Assembly: GCF_018320785.1 (NCBI RefSeq)
Contig: NC_054886.1
Location: 28,035,732 to 28,099,731, forward strand
Direction: 5' to 3'
Length of the DNA stretch: 64,000 bases
Origin: Cheilinus undulatus
Lineage: Eukaryota > Chordata > Actinopteri > Labriformes > Labridae
This document shows, piece by piece, positions 36,401 through 48,125 of the stretch (the stretch's first letter is position 1; every line of letters begins with the position of its first letter). The notes under the pieces are model-generated. The model did no database searches, had not been told where the DNA came from, and worked only from the letters and a program-made list of their open reading frames with translations. The position numbers and the translations under genes are program-made.

Positions 36401-39400
36401 GACTTCTCTAACTGAGTCAGTAACTTTACTCATGGTGCAAAAGTGCCTTATGCCCAAAGGCATTCTGGGAGAAAACTGCAGATTAAGTAATGATTGTTAA
36501 AAAATTTGAGTATAATGAAAAAAATGTTTAGAATGATATAGTACTGTTTACATAAAACTAAAAATGTGTTCAGTCAAATCAGAAAAATAGGGTTGCAGTA
36601 GCTTTTTGGGATCTTTAAGTTAACACAACTCACTTTTATTAACAACCTCCTACAGTTTGGTCTCAAAGTGAAATGTTTCTTTATTCAGTCCCCAATATAA
36701 AGTAAAATTAAAATCAGGCCCTCAACTGCAATATTTGTGCAATGTAAACAGATAGTCTGAGAAGATTTTCTTCAAGGCAGTAGGTTTCATCCACCTCATA
36801 TTTTCAAATTTCCTAACATTTTGGGAAAAATGTCCAACTTTTCAAACTCAAATATTCTGAGTCTACAAGTCAGTAAATTAAAAGTAGTAGTTTGGTTGCT
36901 TATAAATGTATTTCGTTATGATCTAAAAAACTTTTGCTGAAAAAATCATTTTTATTTTTTAACAGAGTTTCGCAGAGCCTAAATAGAAGTGCCTTTGGTA
37001 ACAGAAAAGTTCATAGCTATCGTCATAATAGCTGATATCTGTAATGAAAGCCCTCTGGGGTCTATCAAGCCAGGTTACTCAAAGAATCTCCCAACCCACT
37101 TGGGAGAAAAAGTGATGCATTGCAGTCAAAAATCAACATTAATTTTAAATGTTTAACTGATAAACTTCAGAAAATGGGTCAACACATATTCTTACCAATA
37201 GATTTTATTAGCTGTTATATTGTGATTTTAGTTATTATGTGCAAATCTAAGTTTCACGTCAATATTCAGCAGATCAAAGGTAACAAAAGTCAGCATGTTA
37301 TGAAACGCACTTTGCTCTATCACACAGGTGCAGTATGTGGGTCAAGGAAGGTCCAACATTCAGCACTGTTTACTGACAGACATGAACACACTTTTACTGG
37401 CATGCATGTGCATGAACACACATGAGTCATGAAGATATGCACTCAAACGTGCATGTCAACCATTAAGCTGTGACCCATTCAGCTCCAAATAAACAACCTG
37501 CATGAAGACATTTTGCTGATTAAATAGAATTAATTTGCTGCAATGCTGCTTCAAATGTGCCATTACCAGTTCATAAAGTCCTACTGGATGAGATTTAGCA
37601 CTTTTCTTATAGTGGTGAGGTTTTTAGGACAACTTTAAGTGTGTCATTCTCTGCTTTGCACCATAAACCACCTCTTCATCCCCGGGTTAGTAGTCCAGTG
37701 AACTGTGATGATTCCTGCCGACCAGGTTTCAGCTAACTGACACGTCTGTGTCACAGTAACCCCAATATTCTCAACCTACACTGCTCTAGACATGTTTTCC
37801 TTCACATATATTGCATCACAAATGTAACAACAACAGGTTCATTTTCGGAGGCCCATTTTGGCCTTGATGGCATGTTTTTGAGGTTGCTGATCGATGCTAC
37901 TGTGACTCAGATGGGTTTGTTTTTTTCTTGTGAAAAGTTTTTTGGTTCCTAAAACTCCAGTCAAGAGTTTGACATAAAAGATACACAGCTCTAGTTCTTT
38001 GGGTGGATTTTAAAGTTAGACCTACAGCCTACAGATGGCCACCCATTCCCATATATTAAAAATGCACCAAAATATGGAATAAATGGAAAATCCTTTGAAG
38101 ATTAAATGTCACAAACACAGGGATGTTACACAGTTGAAGAAGTAGCTTGATACTAATCACATTAGACTGATGGCGGGCAGGTCGATTATTACAGAAAAAA
38201 TGTGTTTTCAGTTGGGTTACTGGATGTTGAAGATGAGGCAATGAGTTGAGGAATGTTAATCTAAATATCTGATTGTTTTTAATTTGTGCACTTTACCTGA
38301 GACTTGCAAATTTACACTACCTGGAATAGTTCCAGTTGTTTTCAAAGCCCCATAAATCCTAAACTTTTATAGCTGTAACAGGACATGTCTCACAGTGTGA
38401 TATTATTGTTCCCTTGGAAAGGTAAAAGACTGTTTGGATTTGTAATGCTAGGTTTTGGTAATTGTTGAAATAGTAGTATTATAATTCAGGGATGCATGAT
38501 GTTATTCACCTGACATCGGTATCGGCAGATATTGGCTTAAAAAGGCAACTATCAAAATTAAAATTTCTGCTGATATTTAAAACCAATATTTTGGCTATGA
38601 ATCTCAGCATGTACACAACTGTAGATTTCTGCGTTTGTTACCAATAAGCTTTTTGTGTTCCTGTTGTCACAACCACGACCAGTTGGAAAAATGATGAATG
38701 ACGTTCTTGCATTAGCCAGCCATTGTTTTTAGCAACATTGATCAGTTGCTAGCCAATGAGCCTTTAAAACAACACATCGCCCAGTAGAGGCAGACTGACT
38801 GTTGCTACACAAAACATGCAACCACAGGGTAGTGCTGAGAAACAGCAAAATGTTCTGAAAACTGGTAAGAATCTCAGCTTTTGCTACACTTAATGCTTTA
38901 TGCCACCATGCTGTGTCGTCAAGGCCGGGGTGCTCTATGGAAGAACAAATTCACAACTTTGGGAGATGTTCTATTTGCCACTTATGGTCGGAAGTCGGAA
39001 TACGACAAAAGGAACGCAGCATAAGAAAAAAAACTGTGTGGCAAGGAAAGAAAGCTACTAACTCAGTATGGTCACCTCACCACACAGAAACCCAGCTGCC
39101 AGACTTTGATTCCACAGCAGTTACACTAGTTTTTGTGAAGGTGGAGGCACTGCACTGGATATAAATGGACACAGCAAAGTAAAACAGCAACACATGAGCA
39201 GAGACAAAAAGACAACACTTCCCACAGCTAGTTCTGCCAAATCAAAGCCTGTTACTTGAAATCTTGCTGAGTAACTAGAGTCTGAGTCAGGGGTAAACAG
39301 AGGCCAATCCATTAATGTTTCTTCCACAGTTTCTCCAGTAAGAGAAAAGTCTTATGATTCAGCTTTAGGATAAGAGCAGGGTACATATTATCCTGGCAGC

Positions 39401-41279
39401 AGGAGAAATTGTTGCATGTACCTCTTTGTCATTGGACCTAGACCGGACTGGGCCAAACTTTGAGTTGAAGCTCAGGGCACAAGCACACAGTGGAGGGCAG
39501 CGGGTCCACTGCCCTGCAGGCGGTGTTATTATGGTGGTATGGCCATGAAAGAAGGGTAACAGGAGGTTTCATTACTTTGGACTCCCTGCAGTTTCTCCTC
39601 CAGTTTCCTCCTATCAGAGGAAAAAATGTTCTTTTCACACCTTGATGTGAAGTGCTGCAAATGCTACTGGGAAGACAAGTCCCTCAGACTTCCTGTTTCT
39701 TTGTTTGAAATTTACCTCCAAATTATAAAAACAGACCTCTACAATGCTTGCTAGGCCTGAATCTTTTTTTCTTTTCAAATGGTTGTGCCAAACAGCTGCT
39801 ACACAAGGAAGTGTGAACTTCTGTTCTGATTGGACCCTATATGCTAACTGCTAATACATATTTGGTTTGTTTGGTATGATACATAATAGTTGAAGGTCCA
39901 ATAGGAACTTGCTGAAAGGAAGAACATTGTCATTTACCATAGGAGAATGGGGCATACTTTTCTCTATGAATGGATAATCCCCTAATACTTGAATACCGGG
40001 ACAAGGTCAGTTGTCCAATGAAAAGGCCTAATTGAGCTATGATATGAACGAAGTACGTAAATGTACCGAAGCTTTCCCAGTGAACGGTGACAAACATAGT
40101 GGTTTCACTGAGTTTTTCATTAGGCAGTGACCAGTGGTGTCCTTTTGGCTTTTGTAATGCAACAATAAAAGTCAGGGGATCTCTTTATATAGCTGAACAA
40201 ACTCAGAAAGTGGGAATGTTTGAAACCATTTTAATCACCATCCATCCATGGGTTGTTGATATAATTTAGTCTGGACTTTGCCACTTTTTCCCACTTTGAT
40301 GCAATATAGTAAACCTAGTTTCTACCCTGGATGGACATCATGACCTTATAGAGTAGCCAAATGGAGCATAATCACATTCAAATAAAAGAATGGTTCAATA
40401 CAGTCTCGACATGCAGACATGAGCTGAGTGCCTGCATCACCAAGTGAACCTTTGATTATTTCAGCAATGGTTGACAATATGCCAGATCACACACACAGAA
40501 CAGTCAACAGAACATCTGAGTCAACAGCTATAAATAACAAGTGTTCAAAGATGGGAAAATTATAACAAACATGTTTTTAGAATCAGAGTTTCTCAGAGGT
40601 CAAACAGGGAATGCTTGTTTGTTATGATATGTGGAAATGTCCACTACATCTTTAAACTATGCTATTGTTCTCTCAGATAATGGGTATGGTGGAAAACCAG
40701 TGGCAAGCTAACCCAAAATGTCTAGGAAATGTACAGAATCATTAAGTGAAATGTACTAAAATTATTTAGGGTGGTACATAAATGACCAAACTGTGGCCTA
40801 AATGAGGCTTTTAGCTGACTTTTAACATTTAACTCCATAGAAGTACCTTTACTTGTCAACCAAGGCCCAGGCAAGGCAACTCAGATCAATGGAAGAATCC
40901 AATCCAGAATACAGTAGCAGTGATGCCACATAGGGAGTTAGAATGTGTTTGAATGTATCATTTGTCCCCTCTTGGGCACCCTTTTTTAGAGAACTGCTAG
41001 CCACATGTACCAGTTTTAAAGAGACAGACTTTAATAATAGAAATATGTCAATCTAGTAGACTTATTTTGCTGATGGCTGCAATGATTGCAAGGAACTTAA
41101 ATTACATGTAATTGACTGGCACCAGCATGTTCTGGGTTTGCTAGTTGTTTAGCCTACTAGGCCAAGTCTCACCAAATATCCAGAAGTCATTTCCAAATAC
41201 TTACCTGAGCTTCAGTATGTTGCATTGCACCAGAAGTGTTTGCTAATTTAGTCAGTTCATGTAATTCAAGTTCAACTCT
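33439..41279. other. Gene-free intergenic DNA right of gdf9
   Basis: No coding exon is recognised in nearly 8 kb. UQCRQ, which separates GDF9 and LEAP2 in human, was looked for by its conserved peptides and not seen. A scrap of the TAGGGATGCACGATA family begins near 38488. The remaining open frames are short and look like chance. Confidence 0.4.
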
Positions 41280-42950
41280 GGCAAATTTAAAAATTCAATA
41301 CAGTATCGTCTGCGTATTGTCTAAACCATGCTCATTACAGCAGTATCTTTTCAGGCACAGAGAACCACAAGGAATTAATCTGGAGGATACCATTTTTACG
41401 AAAGTGTTGCACAGTCTGTGTTTATGAATATCAGCAACCATCCTAGCTAGCTCGCTAGGTAAATTGCATGGGATTAAAAGGTACTGATGTTTTCTGGGCA
41501 AGTTAACTCGTTAGCCTTGAGGTCAAAGTGCCATCAACTATAGACATTTTCTCAAGATAACTTGCATTGTGTGTACAAATGCATGGTTTATGTTATCAAA
41601 TTGACCCAGCGCTACACCGTCCATGCTCAACTTAGGCATATTTCAACATAAAATACTGTGTCATCAGCGTATTGTCTAAACCACTAACATAACAGCACTG
41701 TTTTCAATGAAACATGGAGCCATAGAGAGTAGAACAAAGGAAGGTAGGTCTTCATTAAATGCTCTACACCGTCCATGTTAGCAGAACTGCTTACTTTGAG
41801 TTTTTTCATGAGAAAGAGATGCCTCTGCTTCAGTAAATTTGTTGCTCTATTTACAACCATCCTAGTGATGTAGGTGATAAAGTATAACTGATTGGCATTG
41901 TCATGCTGGATCTGTCTGTGAACGGTGAGAGTATGGAAGTTGTGGAGCAGTTCACCTACCTTGGCAGGGTAATCCATCGTTCTGCAGACTGCAAGGCTGA
42001 GATCAACCGCACACTTGGACTCACACATGGGGCTATGGGTTCGCTGAGCAAGACAGTGCGGTGACAAAAGTCAGTCTTTTGATCCTTGGTCCTTCTGGTC
42101 TTGCTATTCTCTAGTGAGGCCTGGATGTTGACTGATGACCAGAAACGCTGACTTGACTCCTCTTTGACAACTTCTCTTCAGCATATCTTAAGGTATCATT
42201 GGCAAGACTGTGTGTCTAATGCCAACATGCTAAGGAGAGGGGGGATGGGACGGGTCAGATGCCCTTTTAGCTGCACATTTACGGGCCTGATCCAACTCTC
42301 TGCATAGTGGGCCCAGGACCCCAATGGGCTGGTCCATACGCCAGGGGCAGCCATGTATGCCGTAGAGGGTGCAGCTTGGGAGATACCTGGAGAGGTGGGG
42401 CATGGGTCTGGCACAGACCTGGAGGATGGCCATCAGGAGGCCAGAGCATTGCAGGACCAAGGTTGATGCAGCAAACTGCTCCCATACCTGACCTGGGCTG
42501 ACTGGCATTATCATGCAAGGTCGGTTTGAGTGATATGTTTGAAGGCTACAGTATCGCCGAATGGACAGTGGTTATTTGCAACGGCTCTTGTGAGCTACCA
42601 GAAAGGTTGTAAAGTGCCAGCAAATGCACAACAAAGCAAGTCAAAGCAAATTAAACCAGTACATGTCATTTGATTTTAACCCTTTTAAATATCAACGTAC
42701 AAAACTGTGTCATCAGCAAAGTGTCTAATCTGTTGTTACAACAGCACTGTCTTTTGGAAACAGGAGCCATAAATAGTTGAACAAGGTTAAATGCATTAGA
42801 CTAAACTGCTAATTCTGAATCTCTTCCACAAAAAAAAACACAGAAGGCTAACTTTTATGGAACATGCTAAGACAGTAGGGAAACATCTCTTAGAGGTCTA
42901 ATGTTCAGATAGCAATCTTGCAGACTAGCTGGGTAAATAAAGTGAATTCT
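41280..42950 (+). repeat. Three diverged copies of a roughly 370-430-bp unit
   Basis: Segments like CATCAGCGTATTGTCTAA followed by CAGCACTGT and GGAGCCATA recur near 41300, 41660 and 42705. Further matches (CTACACCGTCCATG; ACCATCCTAG) extend the copies. A LINE-derived insertion at about 41906-42513 splits one copy: GGCATTGTCATGC before it and GGCATTATCATGC after it appear to be the interrupted sequence. Confidence 0.6.
41895..42515 (+). pseudogene. LINE reverse-transcriptase C-terminal relic and attached repeat
   Basis: The plus strand encodes VEQFTYLGRVIHRSADCKAE from about 41940 and, after stops, SEAWMLTDDQKR; both are typical of the region after the catalytic motifs in fish LINE polymerases. 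The part from about 42240 is GC-richer and includes CAGGACCAAGGTTG, shared with the insertion at 13611-13684. Stops and frameshifts mark it as dead. Confidence 0.7.
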
Positions 42951-43968
42951 TAGCACTAATGGGGTGGAGCCTATCTAGCTGGAGGAGATACATCATCCAG
43001 TAGCCTAAAATAATTTTCCATCAGCCAAATGAGCGACTCAATGGGTGTTGAGTAATTTTGTACGTAACACGCTTGTTTTTGTAACCTGCTGACTTTTGTT
43101 TCCTTGAAAAATTATTGTCAGTCTGCTTGCTCTTGCTGTCCCTAATGGTTTTAGATTACTTTTCCAGAGAGAAAGCAAGATAAGAGATACACTTTGTCAC
43201 CACACTTCCTATCAGAAAATGACTGGCTTTGATTCAAGGCCTGTCCCCATTTATAGGGCTTTCTGGGTAATCCATTTCATTGAACACCAGCCTGCTCAGT
43301 CCACATGAGGACTGAAAACTGGTCAGATGAGGGCATGTCTGTAACCTCTGTTTGATCAGTTTGTCCAAGGGAATTATTCTTGTCTTTCTACAGAACAAAT
43401 CAAAGTTTAAAGTACAAACAGGCATACAGGTCAGATAATTTTTTTGGACTGATTGTGCTAGACAAAAAACTGCCAATGTCAGCCTTAAATCTCCCCGAGT
43501 GTACTCAGGATTCATGCCCAATCAAACAAACTGTGCTAACACTGAAAAATGCCCTGGGAAGAGAAACAGAATTGAGAGTGGATCTTATATTTAAGGGCAT
43601 GTTTCAAACAAATTACTCCTTGTTCTGTCAGGTGATTGAAAGATCAGAGGCATCTGCATCTGTGTTTTGTCTGTTTATCTGTTCAAGAGGGCCCACACGC
43701 ATGTCATCAACTGTGTTAAAGTAGCTTGTTTAAGAAGTTCTAATATGCCATGAGAACAAAATGTCAAAAATCCAGTGTTCACATGGTAAAAGCGATCCAT
43801 TTTACCTTTTCGATTGGGGTCCAAAGATCTTAATATATCCCCTCCCCTGAGGCCTAGTCCCAGCCTGCCCAAGGGGTCAAAAACATCCCTTTAAACATAA
43901 CAGCATCTTACCCTGGATTTTGAGTTTGTGGCTATTTTTCTTGTAGTAAATTTAGATCAACTTAAGAT
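42951..43968. other. Unassigned DNA
   Basis: No gene is recognised. Overlapping short frames near 43234-43724 lack family resemblance. Confidence 0.3.
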
Positions 43969-44152
43969 CTTTTTTTTTAGATTTATTTTTGGGCTTTTCA
44001 TGCCTTTATTTTTTAGAGGAGGACAGCGGATAGAGCTGGAAACGGGAGAGAGAGTGGTGAGAGACATGCGGCAAAGGGCCACAGGCCGGATTCGAACCTG
44101 GGCCGTCTGCATATATGGGTAGCGCCCTAGACCACTAGGCCATCTGCGCACC
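43969..44152 (-). mobile_element. tRNA-derived SINE, minus strand
   Basis: On the minus strand an A-box-like GATGGCCTAGTGGTCTAGGG precedes a B-box GGTTCGAATCC and a body matching the SINE at 3349-3551 (GCATGTCTC, CTCTATCCGCTGTCCTCCTC, AATAAA, then an A-tract). The flanks CAACTTAAGATC and CAACTTTATATC may be a decayed target duplication. Confidence 0.88.
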
Positions 44153-46529
44153 CAACTTTATATCAATTTTTGATCCAACAAAGTCCTCAAATTAACACCC
44201 AATGAGGTATATTAACCAAATATCACATCACTGTTTTCTTTAAATGCATTTTTTTGATATACTGAGGGAGAAAAGCTGTTAAAAAGTCAGCCTTCCAGCC
44301 TGCAGCACACAGTGATAAAGAGCAGTGAGGAACGAGTGAGTGAGTGGGCACTTCATTATACTTTATTGGAGGAAAAAGAAGCACATACTTCAAGTGATAT
44401 TCTGTTCTAATGCAACTCAGTTCACCCAATGTATGTGTGAAGAACAGTGCAGACTGTAGTCTCTGTTAACAGACTGATGATCTGTGTGTTCAGTGATTTC
44501 TGTGCGTCTACTCCTCATCCTCACTGCTCTTTTTACATAAAGTAGTAGACAAGCTATGTCTGTAATACAGGCTTCTGTGTTTTGCACATTTCTGTTATTA
44601 AAGAAACTCAGAAATGTAGTTAAAAACTTCAACCATGACAGCCAACTTATTAAAAAAAGTCAGATTAATAACAGGACAGGCTCAGAGAAAACATTTCACA
44701 GGCTCGGGTAGGTTCAGGCTGGAATTTTTGGGCCTGATCTAACCTTTAAATTCAATCCACTTGCATAAGTCCTTCTCTTTCTTGCATCTGCATTCCTTGC
44801 GGTTTTCATGAGCTGTTTTGGTCGTTTAACTCTGCAGCTGCTCAGCCTGCCAGGCATTGTCTGATGAGTCATGCTCAGCGCTAATATTTTATTCAGATGT
44901 TCTAGGTTTATGTCATACAGGGTTCCTGTCAGTCTCGTGCTCCTCTAGAGGCCTGTCGATGATGAACTACCTTACTGGAATCAGTTAAAGAACTTTTCAT
45001 CACATCTGTCTTGACTAAATCGGCAATACAGTTTATCTCCTTTTTTCCTTTCTTAGATAGGAGTCATTTTAGATAATTTACCTTAACACTTCAGTTTCAT
45101 CCTCATCCGTCCTAGAAACCTGACATTTGAACAGGGAATATTACTGTGGCTGCATACCATTGTGCATTTAGCTTTGGACCCTGAAAATGCTAAAATTGTA
45201 TAACTGTTGATCCTAAAATGGAGTTTTTGAAGATATGTCTTGTAAATATGATTGTACTCTCACCTTTGTGTTACTGACCCAGTTGACAAGTTGAGGCCAT
45301 GTGCACTCAGGCTCCTGTTATATACTCACTCCAGGCAAGCTCAACACGGTGAGACTGACTCGGTAGGTGCTATGCTTTTTATGATTATGAAAGTCAGTTT
45401 GGCTGGCACAATACTCCAACATACAAATACATAATTGGGAAAACAGCAACCTGTGCATTTTTATTTAGACACTAGGAACAAAGTATGGGCAGTTCTTCTG
45501 GACTTGACCTGGGCTGCCCTTATGAATAACTAGAATAGACTGGTAAAGTAGAACTACTTTACTGACCTCCAAACAGGTGCTTTATAAAATAAACAAATCA
45601 AAGTTCAATGTGCAAATGTGTTTGCTTCTAGCTTTATTAAAAACACTAGGAAAGTTTTTGATTCTATCCCATTTAAGCCAGTAAACCCCACCAAATAATG
45701 TATCATGTTGGATGCATGTTTAAAGAGTCTTCTCCAAACCTACAAATTAGAGCTACTTAATTTGTCCAAATGGGACCCATTGTGCCAGCAAGTCGGAATT
45801 CAAAACAGGGATGTAAGGGATTTTCTCACCAAATTGTTAAATTCAAATCCCTTTGTCAATCCTGTTTAAACTTCCGTGTAAACTGTAATGCAGCCACCTG
45901 CCACAAGTAGATGCTCTTAATGACTACTGCCTTGCTGCCGCAGCGCTCTTCAGTCTGATATAAACGATTGCTAACTGCTATAGCATTGTCAGTTTTTTCA
46001 TAGAAACAGCACAGTTTAGCACAATATTGATCTAGAATAAAGGAATAAAGTTTCAGCTAAGGGGTTTATATTCAGCTCAGGAATGTGTATGTAAACCTGC
46101 AAAACAATGTGACACTTTACAGTTTAAATATGAAGTCAGTTTACAGAATGTATTCACTTGACTTAGACTAGTCAGCTAAACACAATTATAGTTTGCGTTA
46201 TATGACTAGAAAATCGCTACTTTCTCACTTCCTGTTTCATGGCGAGAAATTTTCCTTAATAGGCTGCCAGAGACACATCCTTTAAGTTTTACATGCGTAT
46301 TGAAAAACTACTTTTCTACAAGGTTTCTTCTAGCTGTACAACCTGAGAAGTGGGTGGGTTCTCTCAGTGGGGGAGTTAATACTAGAAGGAGGCCTGGTAA
46401 TGCCTAATTTTACCAGTTTTTAACAGCAAAATTGCACACAGCTGTCTGCATTACTCATTCACTGTGTAGAATACATTGTAGATAGGACGTCTGATGAAAG
46501 AGTGGTAACTGGCGTCTTACGGTAAGTGG
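44153..46529. other. Unassigned DNA
   Basis: No gene, RNA or complete repeat is recognised. Confidence 0.3.
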
Positions 46530-46930
46530 GGCTACAGTAAAACAATAAAATCAACTTTTTAATGTGTAGAGGGGCAGATCTTAATCATACATGTGAACTT
46601 TGAAGCAATTCAGATGTTTGATATCAGAATTAGGGCCAACTTCCTGTGAAATTGGCGAGATACTGAAATGTTTGCAGAATCCTTTATTAAGACATGCCAG
46701 TTATATATACTATATTTGAAAATCAGAGCTTGATAGCTTCCAATACAGTAATAGGATTAAGGAAATTGCCTATTTGTGTCACTTCCTGTTGCTAGGAGCA
46801 AAACAATAAAATTATCATTTTAATGTGAAGAGGAAGGGCAGATCATGCATTTGAATTTTTTAATGTAGTCAGATGTTTTTCTTATGAGAGTTATGGTAAC
46901 TTCCTGTGAAATTGGCGTGTTATTAATATT
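46530..46930 (+). repeat. Tandem duplication of about 260 bp, diverged
   Basis: Two copies share AAAACAATAAAAT, TTTTTAATGTG, GGGCAGATC, CAGATGTTT and AACTTCCTGTGAAATTGGCG, with the last block at 46639 and 46899, 260 bases apart. A weaker third match may lie near 46225. Confidence 0.6.
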
Positions 46931-47784
46931 CTTACTCTTGCAAGTGAGGTGTCTGTTAATGAGACATGTCAGTGCAATCCTTCAATAGGGCCCTTGCCAA
47001 CTTAGTTTGGTACTCTGGCCCTAAAAGTAACTTAAATGCACTGTAGAAGTTTTAAAGTTATTAAAAAGTGCTTAAAAATACAAAGCTGTTTAATTCTCTG
47101 CACAAAATTTAATATACTTTCAATTTGATAAAAGAAACAAATTGCAAGATCTGGTGACCTGAGCCCGGTCACACTTGACAGAAATATCTGCAAAACTGAT
47201 AAGCAAGTATCAGTAGCACGCATATCCAAACATAAAAGTCACGTGCCCTAGTTGTGTGTACTGTGTCTCTGCTTATGTAAACCACACCTGCTCCATCTCT
47301 AAATTCTGTCACTGTTGTATAAGTGGCACTGTTAGATTACATCAGGCCAGGGGCATCACCAGTCCAAGATATTCTGCTGCACACAGACTCTGCAGACTGA
47401 TAAAACCTTATCTTACTGCAAGTTCATTCACACGCACCATGGCATTGACATTTCCAGCGACCTCTTTGCCTCTGTCGACTCTTTTTGCCCACCTTTGTCC
47501 GTTTGCTGTCATTTCTTTTTGTTTCGATCACGTGTGTCGAGTCTGTGCTCACACTGTTTGTGGAGAAGAGAAAAAGAGAGTTTGAGACGAAAGTCAAAGA
47601 CCGAGAAATGACTGAAAGAATGCTTTGGATGGCCTGGTTAAGGGGAAAGGATTTTTGTAAACACATAATGTCATATCTGGACCAGAAAAGGGAGATTAAG
47701 AAAGAGGTGGACTGGACAACACAGCATGGCCTGTGACTTCACTCCCTCCCTCTTTCCTTCTCTCTCCTGGGATCATGGCCTGTC
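46931..47784. other. leap2 upstream region
   Basis: No exon is recognised. Open frames on both strands at 47256-47736 overlap each other and have no known family. Positions 47745-47770 are a pyrimidine-rich stretch just before the leap2 TATA box. Confidence 0.35.
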
Positions 47785-47793
47785 TATATAAAG
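47785..47793 (+). promoter_or_regulatory. leap2: TATA box of leap2
   Basis: TATATAAAG is a strong TATA box about 260 bases before the signal-peptide coding region. Transcription start is expected near 47815-47825, giving a 5' untranslated region of about 210-230 bases. Confidence 0.65.
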
Positions 47794-48046
47794 GAGAACA
47801 GTGCCTCAGCTGAGTACGCTGAGTCAGGCTGACTTGAAGAGACTTCAAGCATCGCTTCAGTTGATGAAAACCTGACGAAACCTGTCGCCGGTTGCACTAC
47901 TTTGACTGAAGACGCTCCTGAAAAGTCGACAAATTTGTTGGAGCTCAGGAAGCCATCCCTTCAGAAGAAATTCACTCAGAAGAAAAGGGCAAGAGCTCAT
48001 CAAGAAACAAAATTCTTTGACTTGAAGGCTTGCTGATGAGCTTAAA

Positions 48047-48125
48047 AATGCAAGATTCAAGCTTTTTCACTCAAAGGAGAGCGGCAGTAGCACTCAGCTT
48101 TGTGCTGCTAGTGCTGGCTCAGCAG
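48047..48125 (+). CDS. leap2: leap2 exon 1 (signal peptide; start codon out of frame)
   Basis: Read in the frame that joins exon 2, positions 48063-48125 encode 21 residues starting FFTQRRAAVALSF, a clear signal peptide. The ATG at 48047 (A at -3) reads MQDSRLFHSKE in the next frame over. One base too many between the ATG and 48063, at the GG of 48060-48061 for example, would explain it. The donor is CAG followed by GTGAGT. Confidence 0.7.

Noticed and set aside
47256-47736. Open frames on both strands before leap2
   Set aside because: They overlap one another, lack family resemblance, and precede the leap2 TATA box.
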